Of a stretch of DNA of 64,000 nucleotides, positions 22,930 to 33,373 are shown one piece after another (position 1 is the stretch's first letter; each line of letters opens with the position of its first letter). The stretch comes from Stropharia rugosoannulata (taxonomy: Eukaryota > Basidiomycota > Agaricomycetes > Agaricales > Strophariaceae). The notes under the pieces were generated by a model. That model worked only from the letters and a program-made list of their open reading frames with translations, was not told where the DNA came from and did no database searches. The translations under genes and the position numbers were made by a program. The stretch is taken from assembly GCA_028532985.1 (NCBI GenBank), contig JANCIK010000013.1:2418001-2482000 (forward strand). The letters run 5' to 3'.

Positions 22930-25900
22930 TCATGTCTTCTTTTTCTTCCCATGTCCCGTTGTCATCACGCGGCGGGGCGGCTTGTCATTGATTTTCCTCT
23001 TCTTGCTGACTCTCCCAGCTATGGTATCCGTGTCGTCTTGAAGCTCTGGAGGTATTGGGGGACGTGCTTCCACCCACGGTTCCGTACCTGCCGCCCGTTT
23101 ACGCAACCGAGAGGGACCGGGACCCGAATCAGGCGCCGCGGAATCGTCGTCCTCGATGTTTGTCAGTGGGGAGAGGCCGTCTTGATCCATCATCGCGTTG
23201 ATGCCCTGAGACATTAACCGCTGCTCTGTTGTGGCGTCGTGTGATTTCTCCAGAAGCTGGTCGATTACATTGACGAGGGTTGGGTTGGCCCCCATCTGAA
23301 CAGCTATGTCGCCTGAAAAAGAAAGAAATTATTACAAAACTAACAGAATGCAATAAGTACTCACTTGACTCCTCCAGTGGACAGTCTTGACGTCCATCCG
23401 CGACACCAGGGGAATCTTTCTGATTTGGGATGCTCGTATCTGTGGGAATGAACGCAGAAACATTCGGATCTTCGACTTCATTAGAAGCCTCGGCAGATTC
23501 CTCTGATCTGCGTTGAGCAACGTCCTCGGACTCTTGCACCGGATCCGGAGTTGCAACGGCGGGTGTCACCTCGGCACTCTTCTCGGAGTCCGGCTCGTTC
23601 TCTTGCTGACGCTCAGAGTCCTCTGGCGTTAGAACCGTTGATTTCGCATCGGCAGCATCGTCGGAGTCCGAGTTGTTCCCCGGCTGGTTCTCACCAGAGG
23701 CGTCATGCGAGACCCGGGGGCCTTCGTCAGCCACAGAGTTCTGCGCAGATGCCTCGGCATTCCCGGTCGGTTCCGATTCTTGTCCCGGTTGCTGATATTT
23801 GGACGCCGATTGCTCAGGCTCCGTGTCCTGTACCTCAGTCGCTTCCGTTTGTTGTCCGGCCCATTCATCGCCGGCCATCGATTGCTCAGGCCCCTGCGCA
23901 GTCTGTTCTGGACCCAATGACAGGGCTGTGACCAACTGCTCCGTTGTCGACTGTTGGTGCGCCTCCTGACCGTTGTCCATCGCATGTTCGGCCTCCGGAG
24001 GCTCCTGCGCAGTAGCTTCCGCTGGTGGCCGGCCCGTGCTCACCACTTCCGCCACCTCTTGTGCATCACCGATCACGTACTCGTGACGGCCGGGAATCAT
24101 GCGCAGAAGGCATCTGCGCCTGTTCGCCTTGTATGATGGCCTCGGTGCCCGACGAGCTATCCGACAAGACAAACCGTCGCTTCCGGGAGGATACCTGTCG
24201 GTAACTCACTTCTGTCGAGGTGTTCAGAAGCCCATCGCCTTGGACCTGTTCTGACCGTTGTATTGGTCCTCGATCGAGTGCGATTGCCATTCGAGAGACT
24301 TGTTCCCCGACTCGATGTAGCCTTTTCCCCTGTGCCACCTGCTCGGTCATAACCTGCTGGACGTTGTCCATCACGACTCGCACGTCTTGCAATGTCTTCA
24401 CTAGAAGCTCGCCCAGGTTTGTTGGAATGAAGTCATCGGCGCCACCCCGATCGGTCTCCATGGCCTGAAGAGGCTGTGCAAATTGACCCAAGGGGGTCTC
24501 ATAATGCAATGTCGACTGCAATCTGTATCGGTCGCGTGCCGACCGGGAACGCCTCCTTGCCATATTCTTGACTTCCTTTTCGCCCCACCCGTCGTCTTCG
24601 TCAGAGCTGGTTGCCTTATCCTCGGAGTCGGAACTTCGACTGTCGTAGCCATCATCTGTCACATACCTCCTCCTGTTATCCTCGCCGCGGCTAAGTTCAC
24701 ATTTGACCTTCATCGTCTTGCATCGGAGACATGCAATCCGCTTCTCATCGGGATCCCTTTCCCATTTCAAGCGGTCCCGCAACGTGTACTTATCGCGATA
24801 TTGGCAGGCGTGGCCGCCCAAGAGACACCGCTTGCAAGGACGAGGCGACTCGACGACCGCTGACGCCTTCCTCTTTTTTGCCTCTTCCAACGGTTTGAAC
24901 GTCGGATCCAAACGGCTGGTCTGGTCGGTGTCTTCACTTAGTTCCATGTATTTCTTGCGCATGGACCTACGTGTCGGGCCCCGAGTCGGCGGCCGAGGAG
25001 CGATGTCATCCTTTCCTGGACGCTTCGTCCTTGTTGGAAGAACCACCACCGGCCGTGTGGACTTGTTAGGTGGACGGCGCGCTCGCTTTGATGTACTGGT
25101 CCTATTCTCCTGTGTATTCGTATTGTTATCCTCTCCGTTGCTCTGCTCAAGCTCGTCTACCTCCATCTCCTGGTTCTCCATTGTGTCCATGGTGTCCGAA
25201 CCCGTGGGAGCCGCTATTTCAATCCGGCGATCCAGATGCGAAGGACCTGCTTCGGCCATTTCATGCTGCATCGGGGTATCTCCGAGGTCCGTCGGCGTCG
25301 TTCCGACCTTCTTTGGGGGTGCTAGGTCTGTTTCGAAGGGAGCCATGATCTGCCCTTTGTGAACTACGACTGAGGTTGCAACGCCGTCATCCTTCAGAAC
25401 GACACCGACTTTCTTCTGGGATCTCGGTGGTGATATTCGGCCTGGGCTCGGAGCATGTCCGAGGTCTATCAATGACCCAATCTGCCCTGTTGTCACCGTA
25501 TCGACTCTTGATCCCTGGGCTGCTGACTCTAGCGGCTCTTCTTCCGAGGACACATATACTTTTGACGTTATCTTTTTGCGAGTCTGTATATATATTTGTT
25601 ACCATTATTTTGTAAATATCTTACTGCTTACCTTACGAGGCTGCTTCTTTGCCGTATCAGTGGGCAATTTGGCCCGGGTGACAGAGTCTAAAGAGCGCGT
25701 AATGATGTCAGCATGGAGCGACCAGCATGTCTTGTTGGGCTCACCTTCGTCCCTCACTTTTCCTTTGCCTTTCTCTTCCTTCTTTGCCCTTCCCCTCCCT
25801 TTATCCGCACTCTGTTCCATCTCCTTCGCGTTGGTTCCAACCTTTGCCTTGTTTTCCTTTGTATTTGATCTCATTTTGAACCAGCTGGGGATTGCTTGAC

Positions 25901-26348
25901 CTATATCAAATGTGATTACTGTACAAAGTAATGTAGAACATGGAAATAACGTACCACCAAATAACACATTTTTCGGTATCCCACCTGCACTCTCCTCTAT
26001 ACCAACTAGTGCGGTCATCCCTCCAGTCATCCGGCTATGCAGACCATCAAAAGTGAAATGTTGCTTAGATTTTTCGAGATCGACACCGTAGTGGTAGACA
26101 TAGTCTACTAGCGTCCATGGCGTGGTTTCACGGTTTAACTGGTGTCGACGCAGCTGAAGCGGCACCACAAGAATGTATTGTCAAAGAAAATCAGTTGATG
26201 ATGTGAAAAAACAACTCACCTCTTTAGCGCGCGCCCACAAACTAGGCCACCGTTCTGGAAACCCCGTCTCATCCTTGCGCGCCCATATTTCAACTAACTG
26301 CTTATGCAACTCGGCGCGTGACGAAAGGAAGGCGCTTTGGGACGACAT
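22930..26348 (-). CDS. Zn-cluster (Zn2Cys6-like) protein of KDZ-T
   Basis: Minus-strand gene from the ATG at 26348 (MSSQSAFLSSRAELHKQLVE), through short exons at about 26048-26168 and 25650-25900, a large exon (about 24150-25560), then 23375-24060 and 22930-23310. The large exon has RPCKRCLLGGHACQ and, 24 residues later, ACLRCKTMKVKCEL: two CX2CX6C half-clusters. The second closely resembles the first half of Gal4-type Zn2Cys6 domains. The linker between the halves is longer than the usual 5-12 residues. Basic and AT-hook-like stretches precede it, a coiled-coil-like segment (LGELLVKTLQDVRVVMDNVQQVMTEQ) follows, and the tail is Glu/Gln-rich with a basic end (KKRKINDKPPRR). It is predicted to be a nuclear, probably dimeric DNA-binding protein. 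Gal4-type domains read CGG, which is the half-site scattered through this element. Confidence 0.75.
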
Positions 26349-26801
26349 TTTGAAGGAGGGATACCGGGGAGTCGCGTAGCGGGATGCGGTCGAGGTACGA
26401 CGGGACGCTAGGCAGATGCAGGCGCGACGGGGTGGGAACCGAACGTGAAGAAGAGGGTAGAAGAGTGCGACGAGACGCGAGTGATAGCGCAATGGCGCGG
26501 CGGCTGATGGGCGAGACGCGATGAGAGGCGCGACGCGACGCGTGGAGGAGTGCTTGGAAGAAAATGACAAGTCCAAATCGGACGCAAGCCGATGTTCTTC
26601 AACTTGGGCCAAATATGATCAAAGTCGGTCATATGACCTGTGCCGCCGGTCTTTTATTCGGCCACCGGTGACAGCCGGTGACCGTTATAGATGGCCGGCG
26701 ACAACCGATGACTGTTAATGGTGGGTGGATGTCTGTAAAGGCCAGATCTGATAAAAGATTGCTTACCTTCTGCCAGTCCTACTAAGTATATAATAGTTAC
26801 T
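26349..26801. promoter_or_regulatory. divergent promoter region in KDZ-T
   Basis: Lies between the starts of the Zn-cluster gene (-) and the small Ser/Asp-rich gene (+). GC-rich, with CGACG/GGCGACAACCG-type half-sites near 26640-26710. A long open frame upstream of 26348 on the minus strand exists but has an Arg-rich, non-protein-like composition. Confidence 0.4.
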
Positions 26802-27202
26802 ATGCGCCCTTGTAAGTAAGAAATTTGTACTATGTAAAGTCATAATGAATAAGCAATATAGCCTACTTGAAGAGAAAGGCTGCTCACCTGGAAAGCAGTG
26901 ATGAAGATATCGAAGTCTCCAGCCCCATCCCTATCCCGAGATATTTTGATGGTGGTCCTATGGATGCAGATAGCGATTCTTCAATGGAAGTGACCAGCCC
27001 AATACTAATACCTATACAGAGCGACTACTCAATGGAGATATCAAGCCAGATTTCAACGTTCAGTGATAACAGCATTGAGGTTTCAAGTCCAATTACAGTG
27101 AAGACAATTATCGAAATCTCGGACTCCGACAACGGATCGGAGGCGGTCGGAGACGGGCTTGGCTGTATAACTAGTGCTGATAGTGAGCATGAATCCTCTT
27201 GA
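26802..27202 (+). CDS. small Ser/Asp-rich protein with repeated hydrophobic-acidic motifs
   Basis: I place the start at the ATG at 26802. Exon 1 (10 nt, ATGCGCCCTT) is spliced at GTAAGT (26812-26861, ending ATAG) to CCTACTTGAAG, giving MRPSYLKRKAAHLESSDED. The rest is a 112-codon open frame with four copies of an (S/I)(I/M)E(V/I)(S/T)SPI-like unit and a final TIIEISDSDN. Hydrophobic triplets next to acidic/Ser runs resemble SUMO-interacting motifs; that is inference from pattern alone. No family recognised. It contains a TCGG-ACT-CCGA site at 27119. Confidence 0.5.
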
Positions 27203-27401
27203 ACGCTTGCTCATTTAATTACACATATAAAAGCTAGGGAAATTAGAACAAAACTATTGAACTCGGCCACCGACCGACCTTTGTCGGACATTGTAGACAT
27301 CAATTTAGATCGTGTAATGGATATTACATGGAATGTCCCCAATAATTATGTGCGGCGTCTTGACGTCCTTCTAAACTCTTTACCTAACCCTTACATAGAC
27401 T

Positions 27402-27614
27402 ATGTTTTCTCTCGAAGATGTATATGAAACCTCAAAACTGATTGACGATATGAAACTGGGACCAGACTTTCAAACCAAACTGTCAAGCCTAATCAATGCT
27501 CGGAAACAACAATATTATATGGAGAGGGCGTACTGGGAGCTGTGTAATGATGGTCTCCAGGGTTTAACCACCATTCAGCAAAACCTCGCACACTGGAGGG
27601 ACCGGTTGGCATAG
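27402..27614 (+). CDS. small helical protein of KDZ-T
   Basis: A 70-codon frame from an ATG, predicted mostly alpha-helical (YMERAYWELCNDGLQGLTTIQQNL). It could be a separate gene or the last exon of the gene upstream; a CATAG acceptor lies just before it. No family recognised. Confidence 0.35.
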   Translation: MFSLEDVYETSKLIDDMKLGPDFQTKLSSLINARKQQYYMERAYWELCNDGLQGLTTIQQNLAHWRDRLA

Positions 27615-27911
27615 AAAAACATTCATATATAAGCATTACTGGAAATTGAATAATATATCGGCAAGTGTGTCGGCCCCCGACCTGTGCTACATCATTTGTC
27701 TGTTGTCCTGCGCATTTGTAAAGGTTTGAGGCCTTATAACGGAGCCTCGGTTACCGATAATGAATGCTCATGCCCCAAGACGGTTGATTGTTAATTTATC
27801 GGACGGCTCCGAGGGGGTGATACAAAAGACACTAGTATATACGCAATGTCCTCCTTGAGAGCTTGGGGCACTATTTTTGGTCCTTAAACTGATCCGACTG
27901 CAAGCGCCACA
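27615..27911. other. KDZ-T right subterminal region
   Basis: No gene seen. Contains a TCGG-TTA-CCGA site (27747-27757) and several single TCGG/CCGA half-sites next to the inverted repeat. Confidence 0.45.
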
Positions 27912-28191
27912 CCGAGTCCTGGTAGCTTGCCACCGACCGACACCTCGGGGCACCGACCGACCCTCCGAGAGGAGGTGTGTCGGCCCGACACCGAGCTGGA
28001 ATGGTGGCTGGGAACCCGCATTCTGCCGGAATGACGCTATTGCCTACGGTAGACGTTTAGTAGCCGGATCCGTCTGTGACACATGGCAGAGATCTAAATA
28101 AAGAATTGGCAGGAATGATGTTATGTCATATAGTATATATATAGTCCCCGAATACACTATAGTGTACGGTACCAGGGGACTGTTCTATGTG
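27912..28191 (-). repeat. right terminal inverted repeat of KDZ-T
   Basis: Reverse complement of the left 280-bp repeat with about ten mismatches, several of them CG to TG or CA changes. Ends ...TTCTATGTG. Confidence 0.93.
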
Positions 28192-28198
28192 CTGGGAC
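28192..28198. repeat. 7-bp target-site duplication of KDZ-T, right copy
   Basis: CTGGGAC, identical to 11023-11029; present only once in the unbroken right LTR at 42749-42755. Confidence 0.95.
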
Positions 28199-28819
28199 GG
28201 AACCCAGCACACAGATCTAGTGGGTAGACAATTGCTTAAATTACTATAGAGGAGGATACAGGTTTATATGCGATGCGCGCATGTGTACTAATAATAAGGT
28301 AAAGTAAATACTAGCAATGTGCGGCCAAAGGTCCGCGCATCGCATCCGGGCTTCCCTTCAAGTGTCCTGATCCCTTGGCATTCGCTGCGCGCATGTCGTT
28401 CATTCCCTCGGGCTTTTGCGCGTCTTTTGATGCGCGCCGCCACGGTCACATGATGTGTGGACTTAGACAAATTCTGCCTTCGCAATGCGCGCATATGAGA
28501 TACGTGCACAGCCCTTCACACCGCCTTTGGTATCCGCTCAGCTGTACTCACACCGCTCTTTGCTGGTGCTTAACCGTTCTACGCTTTCCTGATCGCTCGC
28601 ACAGACGGCCAAACTATGCACTCTAGACTGTGCAGCTCGCTGACCAATCCTTCTCGCGATACGGTGCACGCAGGCGCTTGTAGTCATGATGCTCGCGCGC
28701 TGATAGCTATAGACTATGAGGCAGGCTCAACTCTAGTCTCTCTGTGTTTCCCGCGCGCAGCTATCCCACTAACGGACCTTCTAACTGTTTACACCCGTAG
28801 CCAAAAAGCAGCCCTGTCA
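28199..28819 (-). repeat. left LTR of Gypsy element, second part (621 bp)
   Basis: Matches 42756-43376 with three differences, all close to 28318. Ends in CTGTCA. Contains three TGCGCGCA octamers (28274, 28386, 28486). With 10436-11029 it rebuilds the 1215-bp LTR. Confidence 0.95.
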
Positions 28820-28832
28820 TCTCCCCCCCACT
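28820..28832 (-). other. polypurine tract of Gypsy element
   Basis: On the minus strand AGTGGGGGGGAGA lies directly against the 3' (left) LTR, the expected place for the plus-strand primer of reverse transcription. Confidence 0.85.
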
Positions 28833-29365
28833 AAAATCTTGACTGTCCTCAGTCAATTTCAGGTGCGCGCATCGCATCCTCGATAGCAATTCACCATTAT
28901 CCCGTTTTTCCTGCCTACGGCTCAGCTACTGCCTTACGTGGCTACTACGGCGCCTCCGCCGGAGTCACTATCTCTATCCATCCTCTTCCCTTCCTTTTCA
29001 GGTATCCCCAGCCCGACTTTTCTCGACTAGTTTATTTTAGGCAACCGCCACCGCACTCATACGCGCACCGTACCTCCCGCTGACTTCCTTCTTGGGTCAT
29101 TTGCCTAATCAGGTCTTTTCTTTTCCTTTTCTGACCCTTGCTGGACCTTCTTTTGGCGTTACGCTGTTCTAGCATATTGCCGGTAAGTTTACTCAACATG
29201 CACTCACCACCGTCCGCTTCTCTCATACTCCCGAATTTTCCTTCGTCATTCTCCCCTGTGTATATAACCAGTTCCCTTGCTCTTCTCGTTCTTTCTTTCT
29301 CTCGCTTCCCTCTCCAAGTCCCCACTGCTCCCAACTTATTCCTTACTCTGGATCACAAAAGTTTC
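28833..29365 (+). promoter_or_regulatory. upstream region of the first extra Gypsy gene
   Basis: Pyrimidine-rich, no gene. A TGCGCGCA octamer lies at 28864 just inside the LTR. TATA-like TGTATATAACC occurs near 29260, about 100 bp before the ATG. Confidence 0.45.
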
Positions 29366-31383
29366 ATGGCTTTCCGTGGCGTCAGCAAACTGCTTCTGGT
29401 TCAAAAGGAAGAGCGCGCACTCGACCGCGCCGACCATTTTCACCGACTCCGCCCTGTCTTAGCCCAGTACGACGTCTTTGAAGACCTGGGTGCCCGCAAC
29501 GACCTGAATTCCGATGAAGTCACTCAGTTTATCTCCCTCCGCAAGCAATTCGGCTTCGCCTTGGAGAAGCATCTGCGCGCCTTTCCCCTCGACGGTACCC
29601 ATCATGCTGGTACACGGGAGCTGGCCCTCCTTTTGTCTCTCTTGGCTCTGGGTGACGACGACCCCGTCTTTGGATGGGACTCCGACGATATTTCTCTGCG
29701 CGCCGTGTGGTTCGCTGAGCCCACGCTAGCCTCCGTAAGTCCTGTTCTCTCTTTTTGTGTTTTAAAATGCACTGACCGCTCTTTCCTTAGTTAACTTCGT
29801 ATAAACTCGCCTTTGCCAGCGCCTTTCCCTTGTCTTGGTCTCCTGGGGTTGAGCCCGAGCCCCGTTTACAGTACATCATCCCTGCGCCGCCCGACGTGGA
29901 AATGGCCGCGCCAGAAGCGGGTGCCTCTGGCACTGTTGAGACAACGGCCGCGCCCCCACCCGAGCAAACGTGTGCATCGTCCACTCCTCCGCCCCCTTCC
30001 CCGGACCCGGTGCCTTCTGCGCGCACCTCACCGGTCCTCACCGTGCCTGCCCCTACTGCGCCTGCCAAGCGCAAGCACACCTCGCCCGTCCCTTTGTCTT
30101 CCCTACCAATTCCCCCTGTGCCTCTGGCTAAGCGTACGCGCGCTGCCACTTCCACTCCCAGTAAGATTCTTCTCTTTTCTGTGACCCTTTTTGGCTACTT
30201 AACACATTTTTAGAAGTACAAGAGGCTGTGGCCGGCCCTTCTCGGGTGCACGCATCGGCCCCTGCCTCTTCCTCTTCTCATGCGTGCACCATCGTTGCGC
30301 CTTCGTTTCCTACTTCTAGCAGTTTGACGGCGCTCTCGCGCCTTGAGGGGGTGGATTCTTCCAAGGTGGAATACGAATCTACCTACCCTATCTACAATCT
30401 GCTGCCTGGCATCTACTCCGCCTCCCTTGCCTTGGCCGGCAAACCCCTCCCCAACGCCATAACTATGGCGCAACTCCCTTCTGAAAAACAGTTAGATGCT
30501 GCCGTCGTGGTATGTTCTTTCTTTCTTCTATTGTTATTTTTATTCTCATTTATTGACTTATGCTTTCTTTACAGCCCGGCTTTGCATGTTCCCTGTGTGA
30601 CTCGTCGGCTGGTACTTCTAAGTCGGCTCCTCATCAACTCTTCTGTCTCCTCCGCGGCCCCGGTAGGAAATGCGCTAAGTGTCGCCTCGACAGTCGTGGC
30701 CCTTGTATGCAGGCCATGACTGGACCAGAGTTGGACCGCGCTCTCGAGGGATCGTCCGGTTGGCATCGGACTTCTCCCCGCGGTGCGCTTACTTCTTCTC
30801 TTCGCTTTCTTTGACTTATATAATTTTTATTTTATTTTAAGAACTTCGCTCTGCTTTCGATCGCCTCGAGGCCTTTAGTCAACAAGCGCGCGCTCTCGAG
30901 GAATCGCGCCGAGGCCTCGAGCGCTTATATTTTGCTGAATTGATCCAGTTGGTCCAGTTAGCCCAGGCCATGGCTGCCACCATGCCTACCAACGTTATCA
31001 TTGGCTCCCGTTTCTCCGACTGTGAAACTTTCGACGCTCTTCGCTCCATGAACTTAGAGACTCTTTGCGCCTCTTATGATGCGCTTTGCCAGCCTCTCGA
31101 CTCCAAACAGTCCCTCGAGTTTACCCCATTGTCGTCCTTCTACAGCCCCGAGCGTCCCCGCCACGATCCTACTACCTTTGTGCCCACACCGCAGCCTTCC
31201 GTGGCTTCGAGGGTCCGCTCATCTACCTCTTCCAAGCCCAAAGCGTCCAAAGGGAAAGGAAAAGGGAAAGGCAAGGCCCCCGCCCGTTCCTACAAATCTG
31301 CCCTTGTGGTTGTTGACGATGCGAGCCCTGAGGCCTCCGCTGGTGAAGAGATTGGCAACGAGGGCGATAACATGGAGTCCTAA
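29366..31383 (+). CDS. Gypsy accessory protein 1, Cys-cluster protein
   Basis: ATG at 29366 (MAFRGVSKLLLVQKEER) and five exons joined at GTAAGT-type donors near 29733, 30161, 30509 and 30780. It is a helical N-terminal region, then a Pro/Thr/Ser-rich linker with PAKRKH and LAKRTR basic patches, then a domain with ACSLCDS...FC...KCAKCRLDSRGPC (about 30580-30710), and finally a Leu/Ala-rich coiled-coil-like segment (LRSAFDRLEAFSQQARALEESRRGLERLYFAELIQ) and a Lys/Gly run. The CX2C...C...CX2CX7C arrangement suggests a zinc-binding, possibly DNA-binding module. It is antisense to gag-pol and not part of a standard Gypsy element. No family recognised beyond other basidiomycete proteins of this style. 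Confidence 0.65.
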
Positions 31384-31781
31384 TTCTTGCTGCGGTGCGC
31401 GCCTTCTGGCGCTTGTTTTTCTTATATTTCCTTCTTGTTACCCTGGTACTATTCTATCTAGCATATGTAGAATAGCTTTGTTTACTATTATATGCTATCT
31501 AATTGTTCTCTTGTCTCTTTCCTGTGTGATTTTTAAGTGCTTCATCTCCTAGGGTAGTCCCTAACAGCAAGTTTTCTTTTGAGCGAGTACAAGTGCGATG
31601 CGCGCATATGAAGTGATGTGCATATGCGTATACGCTAGCCCACTGCTACTTCTGCCCTGCACTTCTGATCCTTCTGCCGTATCTCCTTAAGCTGCTAGAT
31701 TTATCTCTGCTTGGCTAGGCCATCTCTCCCCCCCACTATAAATTCAACTGTCCCCAGTTGACAGATTCTCTGCCTTCTGCT
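31384..31781 (+). other. Gypsy intergenic stretch
   Basis: Between two plus-strand accessory genes; no gene. Holds a TGCGCGCA site at 31599 and a pyrimidine-rich CCCCCC run near 31733 shortly before the next ATG. Confidence 0.4.
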
Positions 31782-32262
31782 ATGGCTCTCCGATATCAGC
31801 GCACTGCTGTGGCTCGCCAATTTACTGTTTTACTGAGACAACTCGCCGTTCATGCGGAGCTCGCAGAGGACTGCAACAACGGCCCTTTTCACTTTCCTCT
31901 ACAGTCTGCTCAGTCCCTCATGCACGCACTGGTAAAGTCCTTATGTTCATGCAAGTGCTTCCTCTGCTGATGTTTTCCTCTAGGATCGCATTACCCTGCC
32001 TTTGCGTTTCATCAACTTCAACCGTCAATTCCTGGCTTTAGTCATGACGATCGTGTTTTACGAAGGCCGCGCTCAGCGCAGATTTAGCGATGATCATTTC
32101 GATGCACACATGCTCAGTAACGCCGCCCTTCACCTTCTCGATCGGTACAGCCATCTTGGCATGCCTTTTCACAACCTCCCACCTTCTGAACCAACAGGCA
32201 CCACCGTTCTAGACGTAGATCCTGACGCCGCCCTTGTAGTAGATGATATTAGCTACGATTGA
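31782..32262 (+). CDS. Gypsy accessory protein 2 (small, unknown)
   Basis: ATG at 31782 (MALRYQRTAVARQFTVLLRQLAVHAELAEDC). One short intron near 31931-31984 (GTAAAG...CTCTAG) joins DRITLPLRFINFNRQFLALVMTIVFYEGRAQRRF. The frame closes at 32262 after an acidic tail. Helical, no known domain. Confidence 0.5.
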
Positions 32263-32311
32263 GCCCGTGCGCTCATCTGATGGACGGTTTTGTAATATAT
32301 ATGGTCCAGCA

Positions 32312-32851
32312 ATGACCCTGTCTCTTATCATCATGCCCTCCCTTAATACCGAAAGTAATCTCCTTCAGCGCGCGAGGTCTGATCCTTCCTTCCTGCATTT
32401 AGCTGCTCTGCCCAAGCGGGCACTAGCTGATATTCCGCTCGATGATCATGAGTGCATCTGCCGCATCTACATAGGCGCCCTTCATTTTATTCTTGAGGCT
32501 GCGACTGAACCGCTGCTTCCCATGACCATCTGCCTAGACATGATGTGTCATGTTCAAGACCATGCGGTGCGCGCATGTCCCCATTCTCCAGCCTTTTCGT
32601 GCGCGGCTCTGACATCCTTGTAGCGGGCTCTGGCGCTGACCGAAGCTACCTGTCACTCGCCCCGCCTATCGCACTTGTGCGCTCAGCTTCACTATAGCGA
32701 GCTCGTCCTGCGCTTGTGTGGGACCACAGATGCTGAGCGCTACGGCACCCTCCCTCACTCTGAACACTTCCAACAACTCCATTATGCCGCCCAGGTCTTT
32801 TACCAGGAGGAATTCTTTCCTGTGGGTCTTTCTCCTCGTGCGCTGCGCTGA
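32312..32851 (+). CDS. Gypsy accessory protein 3 (small, unknown)
   Basis: ATG at 32312 (MTLSLIIMPSLNTESNLLQRARSDP). The frame runs to MCHVQDHA, where a donor GTGCGC overlaps a TGCGCGCA octamer (32568). After the CTTGTAG acceptor (near 32623) RALALTEATCHSPRLSHLCAQ continues to ...EEFFPVGLSPRALR and a stop at 32851. Several His/Cys pairs are present but no pattern I recognise. The single intron is inferred from frame continuity. Confidence 0.4.
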
Positions 32852-33373
32852 CCCTGACAATCACTTCTTAGGATGTTTAATTCCCGAACTGACATTTTGC
32901 TGTCTTTTCATTGATAACTATCTATAGTCATAGCTAGCATCTATTTCTTGGTACATGTGTCATGACCCTGTATTTGAAATAAGACTGTCGGGTAACATTG
33001 TTATGCATTTTCGGCTTCAATCTCAAAGCGGACATCAATTTGCCAAACGGGGAAAGACCTGCATCTCTTTTGATGCGCGCACCCTTTTGCTGCGATGTGC
33101 GCACAATCCTCCCACCTTCTGTCGCTATATGGGCTCTTGTATTCAGGTCCCCTCCATCCCACTCAATCTCCGTGAATGTAACGTCAGACAGGTGTAGCCC
33201 TGTGCTATGACCCATCTGGACCTTTTGTTGAGTCCCTCTTTTCTTAACTCCTTGGGCCTGCTGCTCAGTCACCAGCTGCGTGCAGTGCTGATCGTCCCAG
33301 TGAATGCTATATAAGCGCTCGCCGTCTCTGTATGAGCACATCGCATCTTATTCCTACTTTCTCAACCACCACT
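32852..33373 (+). other. Gypsy intergenic stretch
   Basis: No convincing gene; contains a TGCGCGCA site at 33074 and GTGCGCAC/GCGCTC variants. Presumably the promoter of the next gene. Confidence 0.35.

Larger units (their letters stand above)
11030..28191. mobile_element. complete KDZ transposon carrying TET/JBP (KDZ-T), 17.2 kb
   Basis: It has 280-bp terminal inverted repeats beginning CACATAGAACAG and a perfect 7-bp duplication, and the intact right LTR supplies the empty site. It encodes, left to right: a TET/JBP dioxygenase (+), an acidic unknown (-), a KDZ transposase (-), an HMG-like protein (+), a Zn-cluster protein (-), a small Ser/Asp-rich protein (+) and a small helical protein (+). 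All major frames look open across plausible introns, so the element may be active. KDZ elements with TET/JBP cargo are an established basidiomycete class. Some 20 TCGG-N(1-3)-CCGA sites are spread through it. Confidence 0.93.

Noticed and set aside
10436..28819. Two independent solo LTR fragments (10436-11029 and 28199-28819)
   Set aside because: They are complementary halves of one LTR, end and start at the same base of the intact right LTR with CTGGGAC duplicated, and the intervening DNA has its own inverted repeats.
28288..28834. Short open frames in the LTR (also at 42845-43421)
   Set aside because: They are duplicated in both LTRs, lack family resemblance and lie in regulatory repeat sequence.
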